This document shows positions 46,717-59,820 of a DNA stretch of 64,000 nt, one piece after another. The stretch is from Apium graveolens (lineage: Eukaryota; Streptophyta; Magnoliopsida; Apiales; Apiaceae): contig NC_133650.1 in NCBI RefSeq assembly GCF_009905375.1, positions 143,166,476-143,230,475 of the forward strand. The letters are read 5' to 3'. The first letter of the stretch is position 1. Every line of letters begins with the position of its first letter. The translations under genes were made by a program, and so were the position numbers. The notes under the pieces were generated by a model, which had not been told where the DNA came from, did not search any database, and saw nothing but the letters and a program-made list of their open reading frames with translations.

Positions 46717-48036
46717 TTACATCAATGATTTGAGTGACCTTGCTTTTATTCGCTTTCGAACTCCCTTTTTCCCATTCTCATCACCATCCTCAACCTCAAT
46801 CCCCACCATATCATCCTCTTCTATGTCCTCGAAGATTTCGGAGTCCGGAAGAAGATGCATTGCGGTGACATCTTCACTTTTCTTGCTCAATTCTCGAGCA
46901 ATTTTCCTCTTTCCCCACGTCGCACCAAACCCGTCATAATAGTACAAAGATTTGTACGGGTTGGATTCGGGTTTGGATTTTTTGGGCTGCTTAACATTGC
47001 TAGTAGTTTTCTTGGTAACTGGACGAATGTAGATTTGGAGGTGAAATCCTTGTTTAGCTTCTAGCCCACAAATCCAGTTTCCATTTTCATCAGTTTTCGA
47101 ACAATAACTAATATTGATGGACTCTTTGTCTTGTTCCTCGTAGTCCACACATACATTTTTATCCCCGCCAGCCCAAAACTTACTGCCCACATTAATGTAA
47201 ATGCTACAAAAATGTAATTATTACCCCAAAAAACACATGTACAGTATATCCGGCTAGTAAAGCAAAAAGCACGTATTACGACGGATAATTTAAGTACCTC
47301 TCCACTATTTTCCTAACAAACCCGGCCGCGTGAAAGTCAAAATATAAACAAAAGCCCTAGTATTAAATATCAAGATCTAAATTGTAAACCCACTTAAATT
47401 CAAAGAAATTAGTCGGCAGGTTACCTCTCTAAAGCCTTATTTTGCAACAAGCTCTCATTTTCTTGAACCTACATAAACATCATAAAGAAACATACAGTTA
47501 TACAATCCTGGAACGAAAAATATTATTTTAACGAGTTTATATGTTATATCCACAAAAATATTACTATGTTGTATCCTTTATGTTGGGACAAAAAAAAATA
47601 TTAAGGAAATTACTATTTTTTTTGACGAGTAGTTAATCGAGGTTCAAATATAAATATACTACTACTAAAAAACCGAAACAGAAAAGACTCACTAACCTAA
47701 AACATGTACATATTGTAATATTTGAGGTTTGTATGGAACAATACGAGATGGGCTCCAAACCCTAAAAAATATGAAGTACGATGTACAAAAAATGCAATAG
47801 CAATATTAGGAATAGTAACTAAAACGGGGGTGTCTCAGATCTGTATATATAGGGTGAAATATATATAAGTCAATAGTGTTAAAAGAGTGGAGAATAGAGC
47901 TGACCTGAAAAAATGGAGGTGCTACTGTAGCTGAAGCGGAGAAGGTAGTGGGGACGTCCCATGGAGATTGGTTGAGCTGACACAGCTGAGTTGCTGACTC
48001 GGATGGAACTCGGACGGTGTTTTTTCTGATTCTCAT
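46717..48036 (-). CDS. Three-exon gene, 220-residue protein of unknown function
   Basis: Exons (on the - strand) are 48036-47905, 47468-47425 and 47203-46717. All junctions are GT-AG, phases match, and the joined length is 663 nt including TAA. The ATG is the first one after a pyrimidine-rich leader and a TATA box. The protein has an N-terminal part with QLNQSPWDVP, a short linker encoded by the small exon (VQENESLLQNKALE), a central cysteine-containing region (NVCVDYEEQDKE, ISYCSKTDENGNWICG) and YYYDGFGATWGKRK. It ends with an acidic stretch (SEIFEDIEEDDMVGIEVEDG) followed by a basic tail (KKGVRKRIKARSLK) that could be a nuclear localisation signal. I do not recognise the family. Clean splicing structure and codon continuity make it a real gene. 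Confidence 0.8.
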
Positions 48037-48167
48037 GATAGGTTTTGGTTAGTTTTTAGGGAAATGAAACCAGGTCGGGAGAGAGAAGAGAGAAAGAGAG
48101 GCAGAGAGAGAAGAAATACAGGAGGACAGAACGGTAATAATTAAGATCCAATTACCAAAACCCTTTT

Positions 48168-48176
48168 CCTTTTATA
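48168..48176 (-). promoter_or_regulatory. TATA box of the 46717-48036 gene
   Basis: TATAAAAGG on the - strand lies about 130 bases before the ATG. It is followed by a CT-rich stretch (about 48080-48120) typical of plant 5' leaders. Confidence 0.6.
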
Positions 48177-48180
48177 TTCA

Positions 48181-50170
48181 ACATTTTATGGTCTACCTAG
48201 TAAATGTCTTATAAATATAATAAAATATTGTGTCTAAATTATTTAAAATAAATTTGTTATACATCAAATTCAACAAAATATTTTAAATTTATATCTTATT
48301 ACTAAAATAATAATATATTTGAATTATAATGAGGGAAAATAAATGATGAGAAGAGAGAGATCTGTGAAAAGGGAGATAAATAATTTTTTAATTGAAAATA
48401 AATGTTCTAATGTTTTAAGATATCACTAGTTGGAGTCCAAAATATCTCAAATTTTAATTTAAAACAAGTTTTTAGAACAATATTGGACTTACTCTAAATG
48501 GACTCGAAAATATTTTTAAACCATACATGTATAAGTTTCAGTTGAGAAATTCGTTATGTATGCAAGAATGATTTCAATAATTCTTTAAGAGCTCAATATT
48601 TGTGAATGGCTTTGAAAATTTTAACATTTCCTTGTAATTATCTCACTCCCGACTCTTTATTTAGTTTATAAGAGAGTTATATACATGATGTTGAAAATAA
48701 AGTATAATTTTATAATTTATTTTATTTTATTTTTGAATAAAAAATTAAATATCTAATTTTTATTCAAAAGTATAAAATTATAAATATAAGTTATAAAGTT
48801 ATAGTTTATATACATTTTAAAATGTGTGTCAGCCTGGTAGACACTTTCTTCAAAATTTTAACAAATGGATTGGATAATGAGTGCTTAATATTAAACACAA
48901 ATACAAAAATTGGAAGTTTTAATATAGAAATAAAATATTTAATATTAATATATATTTAGAACTGATTCATAAATACATAGATCAGTACTCTATGTACTAA
49001 AATAACTTCCAGTTTAAAAAGTGCATGACATTTTTTTCTATTTTTTATTTTAATTAGTAAGATTCACGAGACTCATTTTACATTTACTAGAAAACAAATA
49101 ATCAAAAATCGACCCATCATATTTAAGAAAAATGATAATTTTTTCTCAAATACATAAGAGAGTACGGAGAACCCGAGAGGCCAAATATCAAACGTTTGGT
49201 TATGTAAATAAATAATATTATATGAGTCCATTTTTCCCATTTCAACTATTTCATTTCTTTGATCTTTTACCAACTTATGATAAAGGTTAGAAACACTTTG
49301 TTATCAGTATATGCAGAGAACTGGGATACCAAAAAATCAAGGGATGTTTCTTTGTGGAAAATTTTTTACTTTTTTATTTTATGTTTTAATCTAAAATTTT
49401 CTGAAATTTTCATTTCTAAGAAAATAGTCGAAAACTGAGAAAATGTCTTCCAAATATCAGTTTTCTATTTTCTTAAAAATATTAAATAAAATGACGAGAT
49501 AATTTGAGTAAATATATAAAAGAGCAATTAATAAAAATTTTTAACGTTTCATAATTTAATTTTATATACATATTTCTTTAACATGTTTAAAATAACCTTT
49601 TTTAGATAAAATATAATTAAAGATGACAAATAAAATATGAATAGGTTGAATAATGAATCTTTATAATTATATGACCATAAATATATATACAACTTTGTAG
49701 CTTTTATTAGAAAATTCATTTATTAATTATATACAAAAAAATTGAAAATTTTTCTACAAAATAACTCTTAACTAAGTTTTAGTCCGAATTCTTTTATTTA
49801 TTCATATAACATATAAGTTATTAATTATTATATATTTAAGTTCTCTCATATAACGTAGATAATAATATTAAAAAAATTATATAATTATTATTCTAATCAA
49901 ACTAATAAAATAATTGTTAAATTAAACTATTTTGAATTTTTTTATTACAAATATGTATTATACTTTTTAATTTAAAATATGATATTATAGTGTTGAAAAT
50001 TTATAAGCTCCATAAGTTAAGTTAGTAGTATATTAATTGTTTACTCTGCTAATTTTTTTTGTTAACTTTCTAAGTAAATTTATAAAATTGTTAATTAACT
50101 ATAAAGTTAAAAATAATTAAAATATAAAAATATTTAGGTTTGGTAGGAATTTATCTTAGGTGTTTAACTA
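48181..50170. other. Intergenic, very AT-rich
   Basis: No gene found. A segment around 48430-48500 (TTGGAGTCCAAAAT...ATATTGGACTTACTCT) is weakly related to the ends of the MITE at 46146-46515 and may be an old copy. Confidence 0.45.
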
Positions 50171-50377
50171 TAGGCCTGTGTTTTTTTTATTTTTCTAGGT
50201 TTAGAAAACATCAAAATGTTGTTTTCTATACTTTTTTATAATTTGGAAAATAAGGAAAGCCGTATTTTCTATTTTTCCCGTTTTTTGTTTTGAAAATTTT
50301 ACATTGGGACATGTTTTTTATTTTTCTAGTTTTCTTAGGAAATTTTTCTCGAAAACAGTTCAAGTAAACAGGCCCTA
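50171..50377. mobile_element. Possible MITE with GGCCTGT/ACAGGCC ends
   Basis: The left TAGGCCTGTGTTT and right AAACAGGCCCTA are imperfect inverted repeats about 200 bp apart, a common pattern for plant MITEs. The interior is rich in TTTTCTA/TAGAAAA self-complementary blocks. No clear target duplication is seen. Confidence 0.4.
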
Positions 50378-51130
50378 AATTATTTAGAGACATCATTTTT
50401 TTTTTGCGGAAATTTAGAGACATTATGTAAGCAAACATAAACACAAAAAACAGTATCATCAGAATATGAACCGAATGTATTCGATTCTGATTTATTACAG
50501 TGCACACCATTTTTTTTAGCTTAAATCCTCAAACATTTCAAGACCGGTTTAGTGACAATCGTGATTATTATCTTAATCAGTTAGTCCTGATTCTCGAATT
50601 TTATAATAATAGTTTTTGTCTTTCAATAAAATATAATACCAATATTTATATTATTATATTGATGCAGTACTAACACGCTCTTGTTACGAGTACATGTTAA
50701 CGAACCAATATAATACCAATATTTCTAAAGTTAACTTCAAGATTTCACAATTTTTTATGCGCTCATTAGGAGCATGAGAAATTTTGGGTTCTCTTTATTG
50801 AAATGTTAGTATTGTGGGCACTGGGCACATTACTTCGCATATCCAGCGGAATATATATTTTACATAGGGTCCCTGGAGTCTTTCCCAGCATATTTTTTGG
50901 AGATTAATCTTGCACACACTAGCTTAACATGTATCATTATACATTGTATTGAAAGTGCAACAAACGATTTCTCAAATCATCTCTCGATGGACTATTCTAT
51001 ATTATAGATTACACAATACTTGGTACTAAAGTAAAGTAACCAATCAATCTACCATACCAAAGACATTTTACGCGAAGGTGCTTGATTCTTTACTATAAAT
51101 ATTGCTGTAAGCATCCTGATTTCATTGCTT
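50378..51130. other. Intergenic and likely 3' UTR of the EMSY-LIKE gene
   Basis: No other gene seen. The part nearest 51131 should be the 3' UTR of the following gene; I could not fix the poly(A) site. Confidence 0.45.
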
Positions 51131-54100
51131 TCACTGCACTTGCTGCATGTTCATGAAATAGCGGCCTTGATCTGTTGCAAACAAGATATCTGGTCAGAAG
51201 CTAATAGTTACATATTAGCATTTATGATGTCTGGCAATACTTCGTAGATGATACAAAATATATGCCGGTTTTCTTATCAGCGCATGAGAATAAAAGGCAA
51301 GGATAATCATTTGAAGTATGGTGTAAAACAGAGAAAGAATTACGAGAGAACTTATTCACATGTGGAATCACTAGCAATCCACAAATAAAACACTTCAGAA
51401 ATATTAATCGGTAGAAATCAACAAATACATGTATCCTTACTTAGACCATGTCAAAAACTTGACAAAGAAACAAACTCCTATTCGATTAGAAGCTAGAACT
51501 TAACTATATACAAAGATACTCAATTACTTTGAAGTCAGAACCACAAATTACAATACCATCATCATCTTAAATCAATCATCTGCCAAAAAAAATGTGATGT
51601 CCAACAAATTGTTCATGCCAATTCAAAAACACCAACATGAAAAACCCTTTTGCTTAAGCTATGTTTTAGAGGTGTGCAACACTAATTATGACATGACCAA
51701 TGTTACTAAACTAACCACAGGCCCACATCAGTAAGTCCACAATTCCAGCAAGAAGGTAATCGAGATACTTGGCATACACATCATTATACTCTTGAACATA
51801 CAAATCATAATACTCTTTAGTGGAAACTCGCACATTATGTGTCTTCGCCTAGAAAGACACTAAATTTAAATTTTCCAACTGCATCACAAACATTAACTAC
51901 TCCCTCCGTCCCACTGGATTCTTTACATACTTTTGTCTCATGCTTGGCACGCACTTTAAGGCTACTATAAAATATAGTTCTATAATTTTTTTTTAGAATT
52001 TTTTTTTCTGTATTAAAGTTTAAACATTATATTTTTATTTAAAAGAAAAAAAAATTAAAATTATTTAGGGAACCATGTTTTACGGGAGCCTTAAAATGTG
52101 TGCCGATTCCCCGTCCCCCAATGTAAACAACCCACCGGGACGGAGGGAGTATCATTTTAGAATAACAACAGTGAATCAAAAGACAAGCTTACTAAAATAT
52201 TATTATTGGTAATATCTGATATTCCCTTGATTATCTTATCATGCCCACATAGGCACCCTCATAAGTTGCGATTAGTAGAACACAAGGTAGACATTGTTAC
52301 TGGTCCAAAATTTGGTATGATGTCATGGATTCCATCCCAAAATAGAAGTAACAATTAGCATTTACCTTCAAACACATCAATTTTGCAATAGAAATTAGGA
52401 TAATAGCACCACTGCCTTGAGTAGGGCTTGAAAGCATATTTTACCTCACGTATGTACAAATGTATTTTTTCTAGAAACTAGAATATATCTAATTTGAATA
52501 TGCATAATGACTAACACGAACCTTTTAGAAGATTTTGACACAAACTGATTACCAGGTTAATTTTTAATGCCTATTTTTTTGGAAAATCTTTGGACAATCT
52601 TTAAGTAGTTGGTACAAAAAAATTTATGTTCAAGACGATTTGGTGCATTCTAGCATAAAAGCACTTGGCTGAGCAACAACAAGAACATTTGAGAGAAATT
52701 ATACCAGTTTCACCGTCAGAAAAATTTGCAAGCCTCGTAATGGCGTCCATTAGTGCTTGTTCATGGTCCTGCACAAAATTAAATACCAGCTATCAAAACT
52801 AAAGATACAGAAAAAAAATTACCACCCAGAATGGGTTTTCTTTTTATAACCTTCAGAATTTTCTTTGCTTTTTCAATTTCAAAAGGGTCGATACGAGTGC
52901 CACCAAAGACTCTTTCTACCTGTTCAAATGCACCTAATGTTAGATTGGATATTAATATGTATTACAATACAGACCAGATCAGCTACTTTTACGAACCTCT
53001 TTTAAAAGAGAATCTGTATGCAATAACTGGAGATCGTTTAGGCCTTTCTTTTTTAAGTCAGTCTGTGAAGATGGATACTCCTCTCTGGACTGTACTTTTG
53101 GCAATCCCCTACCTCTACCTCTACCTGGAACAAGTTCACGCCCATCAGATCTATTCAACCCAATGCCTGATCCTTCATAACCCCCAAGGCGTGAAATCCC
53201 TGGGTCTTCATCCACCCATTGGATATCATCTGGAGAAATCTGCAAGACAGAAATAGAACGCATTGATTCACGATAGGGAACAATGTATGACTGGAGAATA
53301 ATAGTACCTTAGTTCATTGTATTACAATGTTTAGATATATTTTTTTGCATCAATGTTTAAGTTCAAGGTAATTGTTTACTTGATTACATTATTCATCAGA
53401 GTTGTGAGGAAGGACATTATATCTACCTCATTCAGATTGACCCACTCCCAAGTCTCATGTGCAGTTCTCATGTCGTAAACAAGTGCATGTAGACCCTGAA
53501 AAAAATCCCAGATTAACTTAAAACACGACTAAACTAGAATCCATCTTCTGAAATTTCCTAAATCATACCTCGATATGATCATACTCAGTTATAACAGCTT
53601 CATAAAAATGGTTATCATCAGGCCACCTGGTCCTCACTTTCTTTCCAACCAATGGAGAAAAAGATGCACCTTCACCAGGTCCACTTGCAGCAACCCCAGA
53701 AAGGCTGCGAGCACCAAGTGCTCCTTTTGGAGTTGAACCAGGAGGTAGATATTGCACATTCATCGATGATGCTCCTGGTAATACATTTCCCTGTTTAATA
53801 GAAGAAAACATATGAAGGAGCAATTAAAAAATTAATAATAGAAGAACTAGGCTATTGGACTCGATGAAATTAACTTACACTTTTCTGTTTCTTTCCCTTA
53901 GTTCCAGTAATAGGTGCTTGTCTTGCAGCTGAAAATGATGGCTGGTTGGATGTAGGCATCGTTGGGTGAAAAGGAGACGGTCCACGAAAGGATTGAGAAG
54001 GTACAGACTGGTTTATTTTTTGTTTCTTACGAGATGCTAACACAGAAGGACTGGGTAATGGATCAGTAGTGGTTTGACCAGTTGTGAGCATCCCAGAATG

Positions 54101-57100
54101 AATCCCGCCTGCCTGTCTCCACTCCCTAATGCCATTTACCCATAGAATAATCATTAAATAAACCTCACTGAATCATGATTTGCAGAAAGCAATAAGACAT
54201 TATTTTGTAAAACAAGTAAACCTTATTCTTCGGATAACACTATCTGCATTAACCTTGCCAAGAAGCTCCCTGTGCTCTTCATTTGATAATCTCAGTTCTT
54301 TTCTAAGCTCAGTGATTAAACTTTCTTTCTCCTGATAAAAAAGCATTTCATTCAGCAGACATTTAAATCTGATCCAGAAACTAGATGTTAGACTACATTT
54401 ACGGGGCAAAAAATTACCCAAGTAATGGCATCAGCTTGTGCTTTAAAGGCTCTTAGAACTGAAATGTAAGCTTCTTGCTCAAGAACGTGAATTTGAGACT
54501 CCATATTAGTTTCACCATGCGCCCTAATAGAACTTAAGGCTCCAGATCTGCCATTGCCTGCAACACGCGCCCCTCTCGACATTCTATTTGGATGTGATGG
54601 TGGAAGATCATCATCAGCTCCTGATTGTTCAAAGAGAACATGAATTGATTGTGACAGGATCAGTTGACATCTCGCACATTATATAACCAAATAACTGAAT
54701 GATACAAAATATTATTTGGGAGCATGACAGCTAAAATTTGTAATTTATCATAACTTGCGAAAACTTAAGGAATCTAGACTTGAAAATAATAGATTTAGCA
54801 CATCAAAGTTAGATTATTTTGAGCTGTCAACAAAAGAAAATACATGGTTCTAAACGTTATTCACACCTAGGAAAATGTTTATCATATAGTAAAATATATT
54901 TAGCCTTCGACAAGAATTGAACATTGACCACACTACCACATAGTAACAGATTTTTCCGATAGGTTAAATGTTAATTTAATGGCTGATACACATTAGAAAA
55001 AGGCGTTTTCATGTGGTATAAGGGGACCTCTTTTCCAATTGTGGTTCATTGAGTCAAAATTGGTGTAAATGTAATATACGAGTCATTCTCATGGTGTTGA
55101 CAGTATGCAAGAAGGCAAAAAAATAATGTATTAGCCAATGTCCCTTCATGCTGAGAATTCCTCTGGGGTCTTTTAACATTAAAATAAGCCTCATGTACAA
55201 AGGTAGGCCTCCAAAATTGCAAAAATGGGGGGGGGGGAAGTGAAAGAAGTGACAAAAAATATTTATACAAAACACAATTACAAAAACAGTTTTTCCTAGA
55301 AAGCGCCTCAAAAGAAGGTTGTAGCTCTTCCGACAAACTAATTTTAACAGAAATCATGCTCCCACAGGAGTCTATGGCTACCTATAAGATCCATATTAAT
55401 CTATTAGAACCAGCTCAAACTAAACAGAAGCGTCCACCAACAGTGTGTAGATATATAATTTACAAAATGAATTTGACCACGAAGTATAGCTAACAATTCA
55501 ACTCATCTCTGCTAAAGAAAAAACTTATCGCTTATCAGATGTCTCTTTCAAATGTAAATAGGTGTGCAAGAACACTTTAAACTCTAAAACATCGTATAAT
55601 AGCATTTGTGTCTTCCATCTTAATGTTTACTCAGCAACCACATAATAACAATACAAAGCATGCAATTGGGTGATAAGACCATCCACATCAGCAGCCATAT
55701 AAAATGTACTTTGCACTTTACATTAAAATCTATGTTGCATAAAAAAAGTTTTTGCTGATGGAAGTTCTAATATTAAAATTCATTTTGCAATCTTTACCAT
55801 TATGTAGGCCATGTTCTATATACATCAGGATATGAATGTGATACAGACAACATGTAATTTTTTTAATTTCTGATGTGAAGAGTTTACAACTGAAGATAAA
55901 CCTAAACTAGACCAAAGGCATGAAAACAATATTAGGTTTTCCTAAATATTCTTATAATCTAGGAAAGTTATACATCGGGATCAAGTTAGAAGAGAAGAGA
56001 CAAGGAGTAATACAAATAAGACTATGCTTAGGGTCTCACATAGATGATAAAGCCTTTACACAGATCAATCTATCAAACTCTACTGGATCATTGGGAGTTA
56101 GGACTATAGAATACTAAGAAATTGTAAGACCCAGCAGACTTACAATTTGAAAAAAAAGCATATATTAAAATATAAGTAACCAGTGATACCTGCCTTAGTC
56201 TGTAATGACTCTAGTTGCCCACACTATTCATACTTCAAATGATAATACAAGTAGACTAATTTAGGCCTACAGTTGCAATCTATTCCTTAAACCTATAAAA
56301 GAGATCCAAATTTTGTCAACTAAATCTAGTTACATCCAGTGAAATCTTGCGCACTTGAGAAAGGGCTTAAATCTCAAAGTAGTCACTAAACTCAGGGTCA
56401 TATATCAAAAAAACCATTCGAGTTATCGGAGACTCGATTGCACCACTCTAGTTAAGAGTAATGACAATCCCGTTAAATTTTAACTGTTGACCTAACGGAA
56501 AGCTGTTGACTTTGACATGTATATTTGATTTAATTAAATAAGGAGTATGTGGCACTGTAGCAATTGGCTTGAAAGAAAACCCGACGCGACGCGACATCCG
56601 AGGTAGAATGCCACCAAGAGAACCATTCAGATACCGTAAGATGCTACAGCCTGGAGATGTACGGTGGTGAGAGCGTGCATGAACTGACAAACTTGATTGA
56701 CGGCATAGCAAATGTCAGGTCTGGTGAGAGGGAGTACCTGCCCTATTAAGTACGTCTAAGAAAGGAGATAGATAGTAGGTATGTCCTGGAAGCAAAATAG
56801 CTTCTTTTTAAGTATGTCATCGTAGCAAGATGGGCAGGCTAGCCAATTATAGGTACCCATCACTAGGAAGATAGAGAATCTTTCTTTCACTACAGTCCGA
56901 GGGGATTATATCCCTAAAGGCTTTCTAAAAAGGGTAGCGAACGAGCTGGCTGGTGCTGTTAGCCCTGGGCTGGTGTGTCTATGCAAAAGAAGAAAAAGCT
57001 ACCTATGGGCGGTTGCTGCTCTCGGGATAGGGAGTTTGAGTCAGCAAAGTCAGTCGGTTAACAGAAGTATAGAATTCCGAGCTAGGCGATCATGTGCTAT

Positions 57101-57664
57101 CGGTGTCCGGCATTATCCTGGGAGAATAGAGAATCTGAGCTCTCGTTCCAAGCTGTGGCCAGTGTGGATGGTGGCATAAAAGAATCACCTAAAATCATCC
57201 TCTCAGAAGCAAGTATCGTCAAAGTTCCAGTTAGAGGTTTTCCAGGTGATCCTAATTTATTCTGCATGCCTATAAGCAATCATTATATCTCCCATCCGTG
57301 TGTATGCATGTGTTTTCTTTAATGAATGTACCTGGACATGGTGTGATTCACCTTTCTGCTTGGTTCAAAGTATTATCATAGAATCTTAATAAATTTTATC
57401 CCCTGGAAAGGATTTGATACAGTTGAGTTCACAACTACTGCTGCTACCAATACATTGTCTGAAAATAGTGCGTAGTGGTATAGGTTGGGGTCTTCTAGTT
57501 TTTCCTAATTTGGGAAGTGCCTTTCAGAAGTATTCAATGTGAAGTACTCCATTGTAAGGCGCAGTGGGAGACAGTGAAGACCTTTGGGAAGCGTTTTTGT
57601 GTAAGGCGCAGTGGGAGACAATGAAGACCTTTGGGAAGCGTTTTTGCAGTTAGGTGTGTCAAAA

Positions 57665-57710
<46 letters not shown>

Positions 57711-59820
57711 AGATTGAATTAGGACATAGGAAAACCTTGCACTACTCATGAAAGTAGAGATACACTTTCTTAATTCCCTGGATTTGACACACAAAGTAAT
57801 TTGTTTATATGATTTTGCACTCGTAGCTGTATCAAACAACAGATTCAAAGAGTTCAAGTCTTTAACTCGTTGGGAAATCTCCCATTAATCTTGCACATCC
57901 GTGCATATCATTCGAAAGTTTGTTTTATAAATCAGCTATTTAGTTTCTATTTATTTATACACTATACTATCAATATGTGTTATATTTACAAATATCTATA
58001 TAATTCAAATATGTTAAGAATGTAAAAAAAGTTCAAGCATGCTTCTTGATAACACAACCAAATGAAATTATAAATTCTAAATCTACGGTTGACTGACTTG
58101 CACTCATAAAATGCATCAAATTTCTTATAAATGAACTGATAGTAAAAGTGTAAAACATATACTTCACACAAATATCTGAGAGGAAGTCACACCAGTAGGT
58201 GGTATCAACAACACTGTTTGACACGGTAGCAAAAAAGTCTGAATAAAATTCTAAACTTTCAGTGTGTATGTAAATACACAAGCATTATAGCTTCTGATTG
58301 GTCCAATATTTCCACATCTTATGGATGAAAATTCCCAACACTTGCCTTGCCTTGAACATTATTATTTTAGTCTATTACAAAGTCTTCAGACACATTTTAT
58401 ATTTCCATAGGCCTTAGCTTTTGCAAATGTTTGCATTTTTTCCTGCTTATTACCCTTGTTTCTTTATACTTCATAAATCATCCTACTCCATACACTCGGT
58501 TGATTCTTAGTCTTTCTTCTAAACATCTCCCGCACAATGCGTGCTAATCTCTTTAAATCTCACCAACATGTGTTAAACTCCATCAGTTTTAAGAGAAAAA
58601 AGTATTGCTTGTCGGATGTCTCTTTCAAGTGTAAATAGGTGTGCACGAACACTTTAAACTCTAAAACATCGTATTGTAGCATTTTATGTCTTCCACCTTC
58701 ATGTTTAGTCAGCTACCACATATAAACAATACAAAAGCACACAATTGAATGATAAGAACATCCGCATCAGTAGCCATATAAAATGTACTTTGTACTTTAC
58801 CTTAAAATCACTTTTGCACAGAAAAAGTTTTTGCTGATAGAAGTTCCAATATTAGAATTCATTATACAATCTTTCCTACTATGTAGGCCATGTTCTATAA
58901 ACATCAGGATATGATACAGATAACGTGTACTTTTTTTAAACTTCTGATGTGAAGAGGTTACAACTAAAGATAATCCTCAATTAAACTAGACGGAAGGCAT
59001 GAAAACAATATTACATGGGAGTTGGGACTATAGAACACTAATAAATTGTAAGACTTAACAGGCATTATAATTTAAAGACAAGGTATTTTGAAATATCAGT
59101 AACCAGAGATACCTGCCGTAGGCTATAATGACCCTAATTGTCTACACAATTCATACTTAAAATGGAATACAAGTTAACTAATTTAGGCCTCACATGCAAT
59201 CTATTACTTATACCTAAAAAAGAGATCCTAATTAGTTCTAGTCCCATCCATTAATGGTGTTTCCCAGGCTCCTTTTTCTTTAACTTCTAATGGTCCTCGG
59301 GTCAATTTGACAGGAGTCACGGAGTCACTCAAACCTTCATATTAGGATCATTTATAAAAAATATGACAATACTAATTGCATCATATGTCCTCACGGAAAC
59401 CAGAGTACGAAACAAGGGAACATTTCAACAAACAGTAACGAATCAGAAGTTCGTATCAAGAATTATCTTTACAATGTTTGTCCTACGGTCAAGGCAAAAC
59501 ATTGGTCAAAAACTCAAACCTACAAACTTCTGTGCTAATAACTATGGTGTTTCTTAGTTAACTTCGCTCAAATGAAAAATAAGATACAAAACTTTTCAAG
59601 AATCTCAATCTCTATTGCAAATTAAAGTATAAAAACCCTACAAATCAAGATGAGCCCATGATTTCTTAACTAAAATTAAACAAGATTGAAGAAAACAAAC
59701 ACAAACCCAACTGATTAAACTCACTCAAAACACCAAGAAAACAAGTAAAACCAAATAAAGATGAAAAAATTAAGGGAATTAACAAAACTCACCACTGTTA
59801 TCAAAAGGCACATACTCCAT
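51131..59820 (-). CDS. EML: EMSY-LIKE protein (ENT and Agenet/Tudor domains), ten exons
   Basis: Exons (- strand): 59820-59793, 54620-54418, 54331-54222, 54125-53879, 53790-53569, 53495-53427, 53239-52997, 52919-52851, 52768-52705 and, less surely, 51171-51131. All have GT-AG borders and compatible phases, giving 431 residues. The start [14 protein letters not shown] and the ENT domain (about 49-140; [39 protein letters not shown]) match plant EMSY-LIKE proteins. An Agenet/Tudor-like domain follows (about 247-305; [35 protein letters not shown]), then a helical C-terminal region ([20 protein letters not shown]). The family reads histone methylation and works with chromatin regulators in defence and development. 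Between the two domains lie basic, serine- and proline-rich linkers. The last exon is inferred only from splice phase and stop. Confidence 0.9.
51172..52704 (-). other. Last intron of the EMSY-LIKE gene (inferred)
   Basis: It separates exon 9 (phase 1, ending DGET) from the inferred terminal exon. It contains a Stowaway-like MITE (51900-52149). If the terminal exon is wrong, this is 3' flanking DNA. Confidence 0.45.
51900..52149. mobile_element. Stowaway-like MITE (Tc1/mariner type)
   Basis: A 250-bp element with terminal inverted repeats CTCCCTCCGTCCC and GGGACGGAGGGAG flanked by TA on both sides (51898-51899 and 52150-52151). These ends and the TA target are diagnostic of plant Stowaway elements. 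It encodes nothing. Confidence 0.92.
55510..56330 (-). repeat. Intronic direct repeat, copy 1
   Basis: It shares long blocks with 58595-59245, beginning near TGTCTCTTTCAA(A/G)TGTAAATAGG and ending near AAAGAGATCC. Copy 2 lacks about 130 bp present here. The copies differ at many positions, so the duplication is old. Confidence 0.85.
56580..56735 (-). pseudogene. Ty1/copia reverse transcriptase/RNase H fragment
   Basis: On the - strand the translation reads [18 protein letters not shown], then after a small deletion and frame change [16 protein letters not shown]. This is the conserved block of Ty1/copia pol between RT and RNase H, and is also found as fragments in plant mitochondrial genomes. 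Only about 50 codons remain. The adjoining 56735-57180 is less AT-rich than the intron around it and may have come in with it. Confidence 0.8.
57554..57646. repeat. 47-bp tandem duplication
   Basis: Two units starting GTAAGGCGCAGTGGGAGACA and running through GACCTTTGGGAAGCG, at 57554 and 57601, differ by one or two bases. Confidence 0.85.
57668..57708. repeat. (GA)n microsatellite
   Basis: About 20 uninterrupted GA units. Confidence 0.95.
58595..59245 (-). repeat. Intronic direct repeat, copy 2
   Basis: This is the second copy of 55510-56330 in the same orientation, about 3.1 kb away, with an internal deletion of about 130 bp. Confidence 0.85.

Larger units (their letters stand above)
54621..59792 (-). 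other. First intron of the EMSY-LIKE gene (5.2 kb)
   Basis: A GT-AG intron following the 28-nt first coding exon. It holds a direct duplication (55510-56330 and 58595-59245), a G run (about 55227-55237), a copia fragment (56580-56735), a 47-bp tandem duplication (57554-57646) and a GA repeat (57668-57708). No independent gene is seen in it. Confidence 0.75.

Noticed and set aside
46730..47064. + strand frames opposite exon 3 of the 46717-48036 gene
   Set aside because: Shadows of the real exon.
51711..51848. Exon-like frame on the - strand ([20 protein letters not shown]...)
   Set aside because: An AG acceptor and stop are present, but the phase does not fit exon 9 of the EMSY-LIKE gene and I know no such domain there. 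It may be an alternative exon; RNA data would decide.
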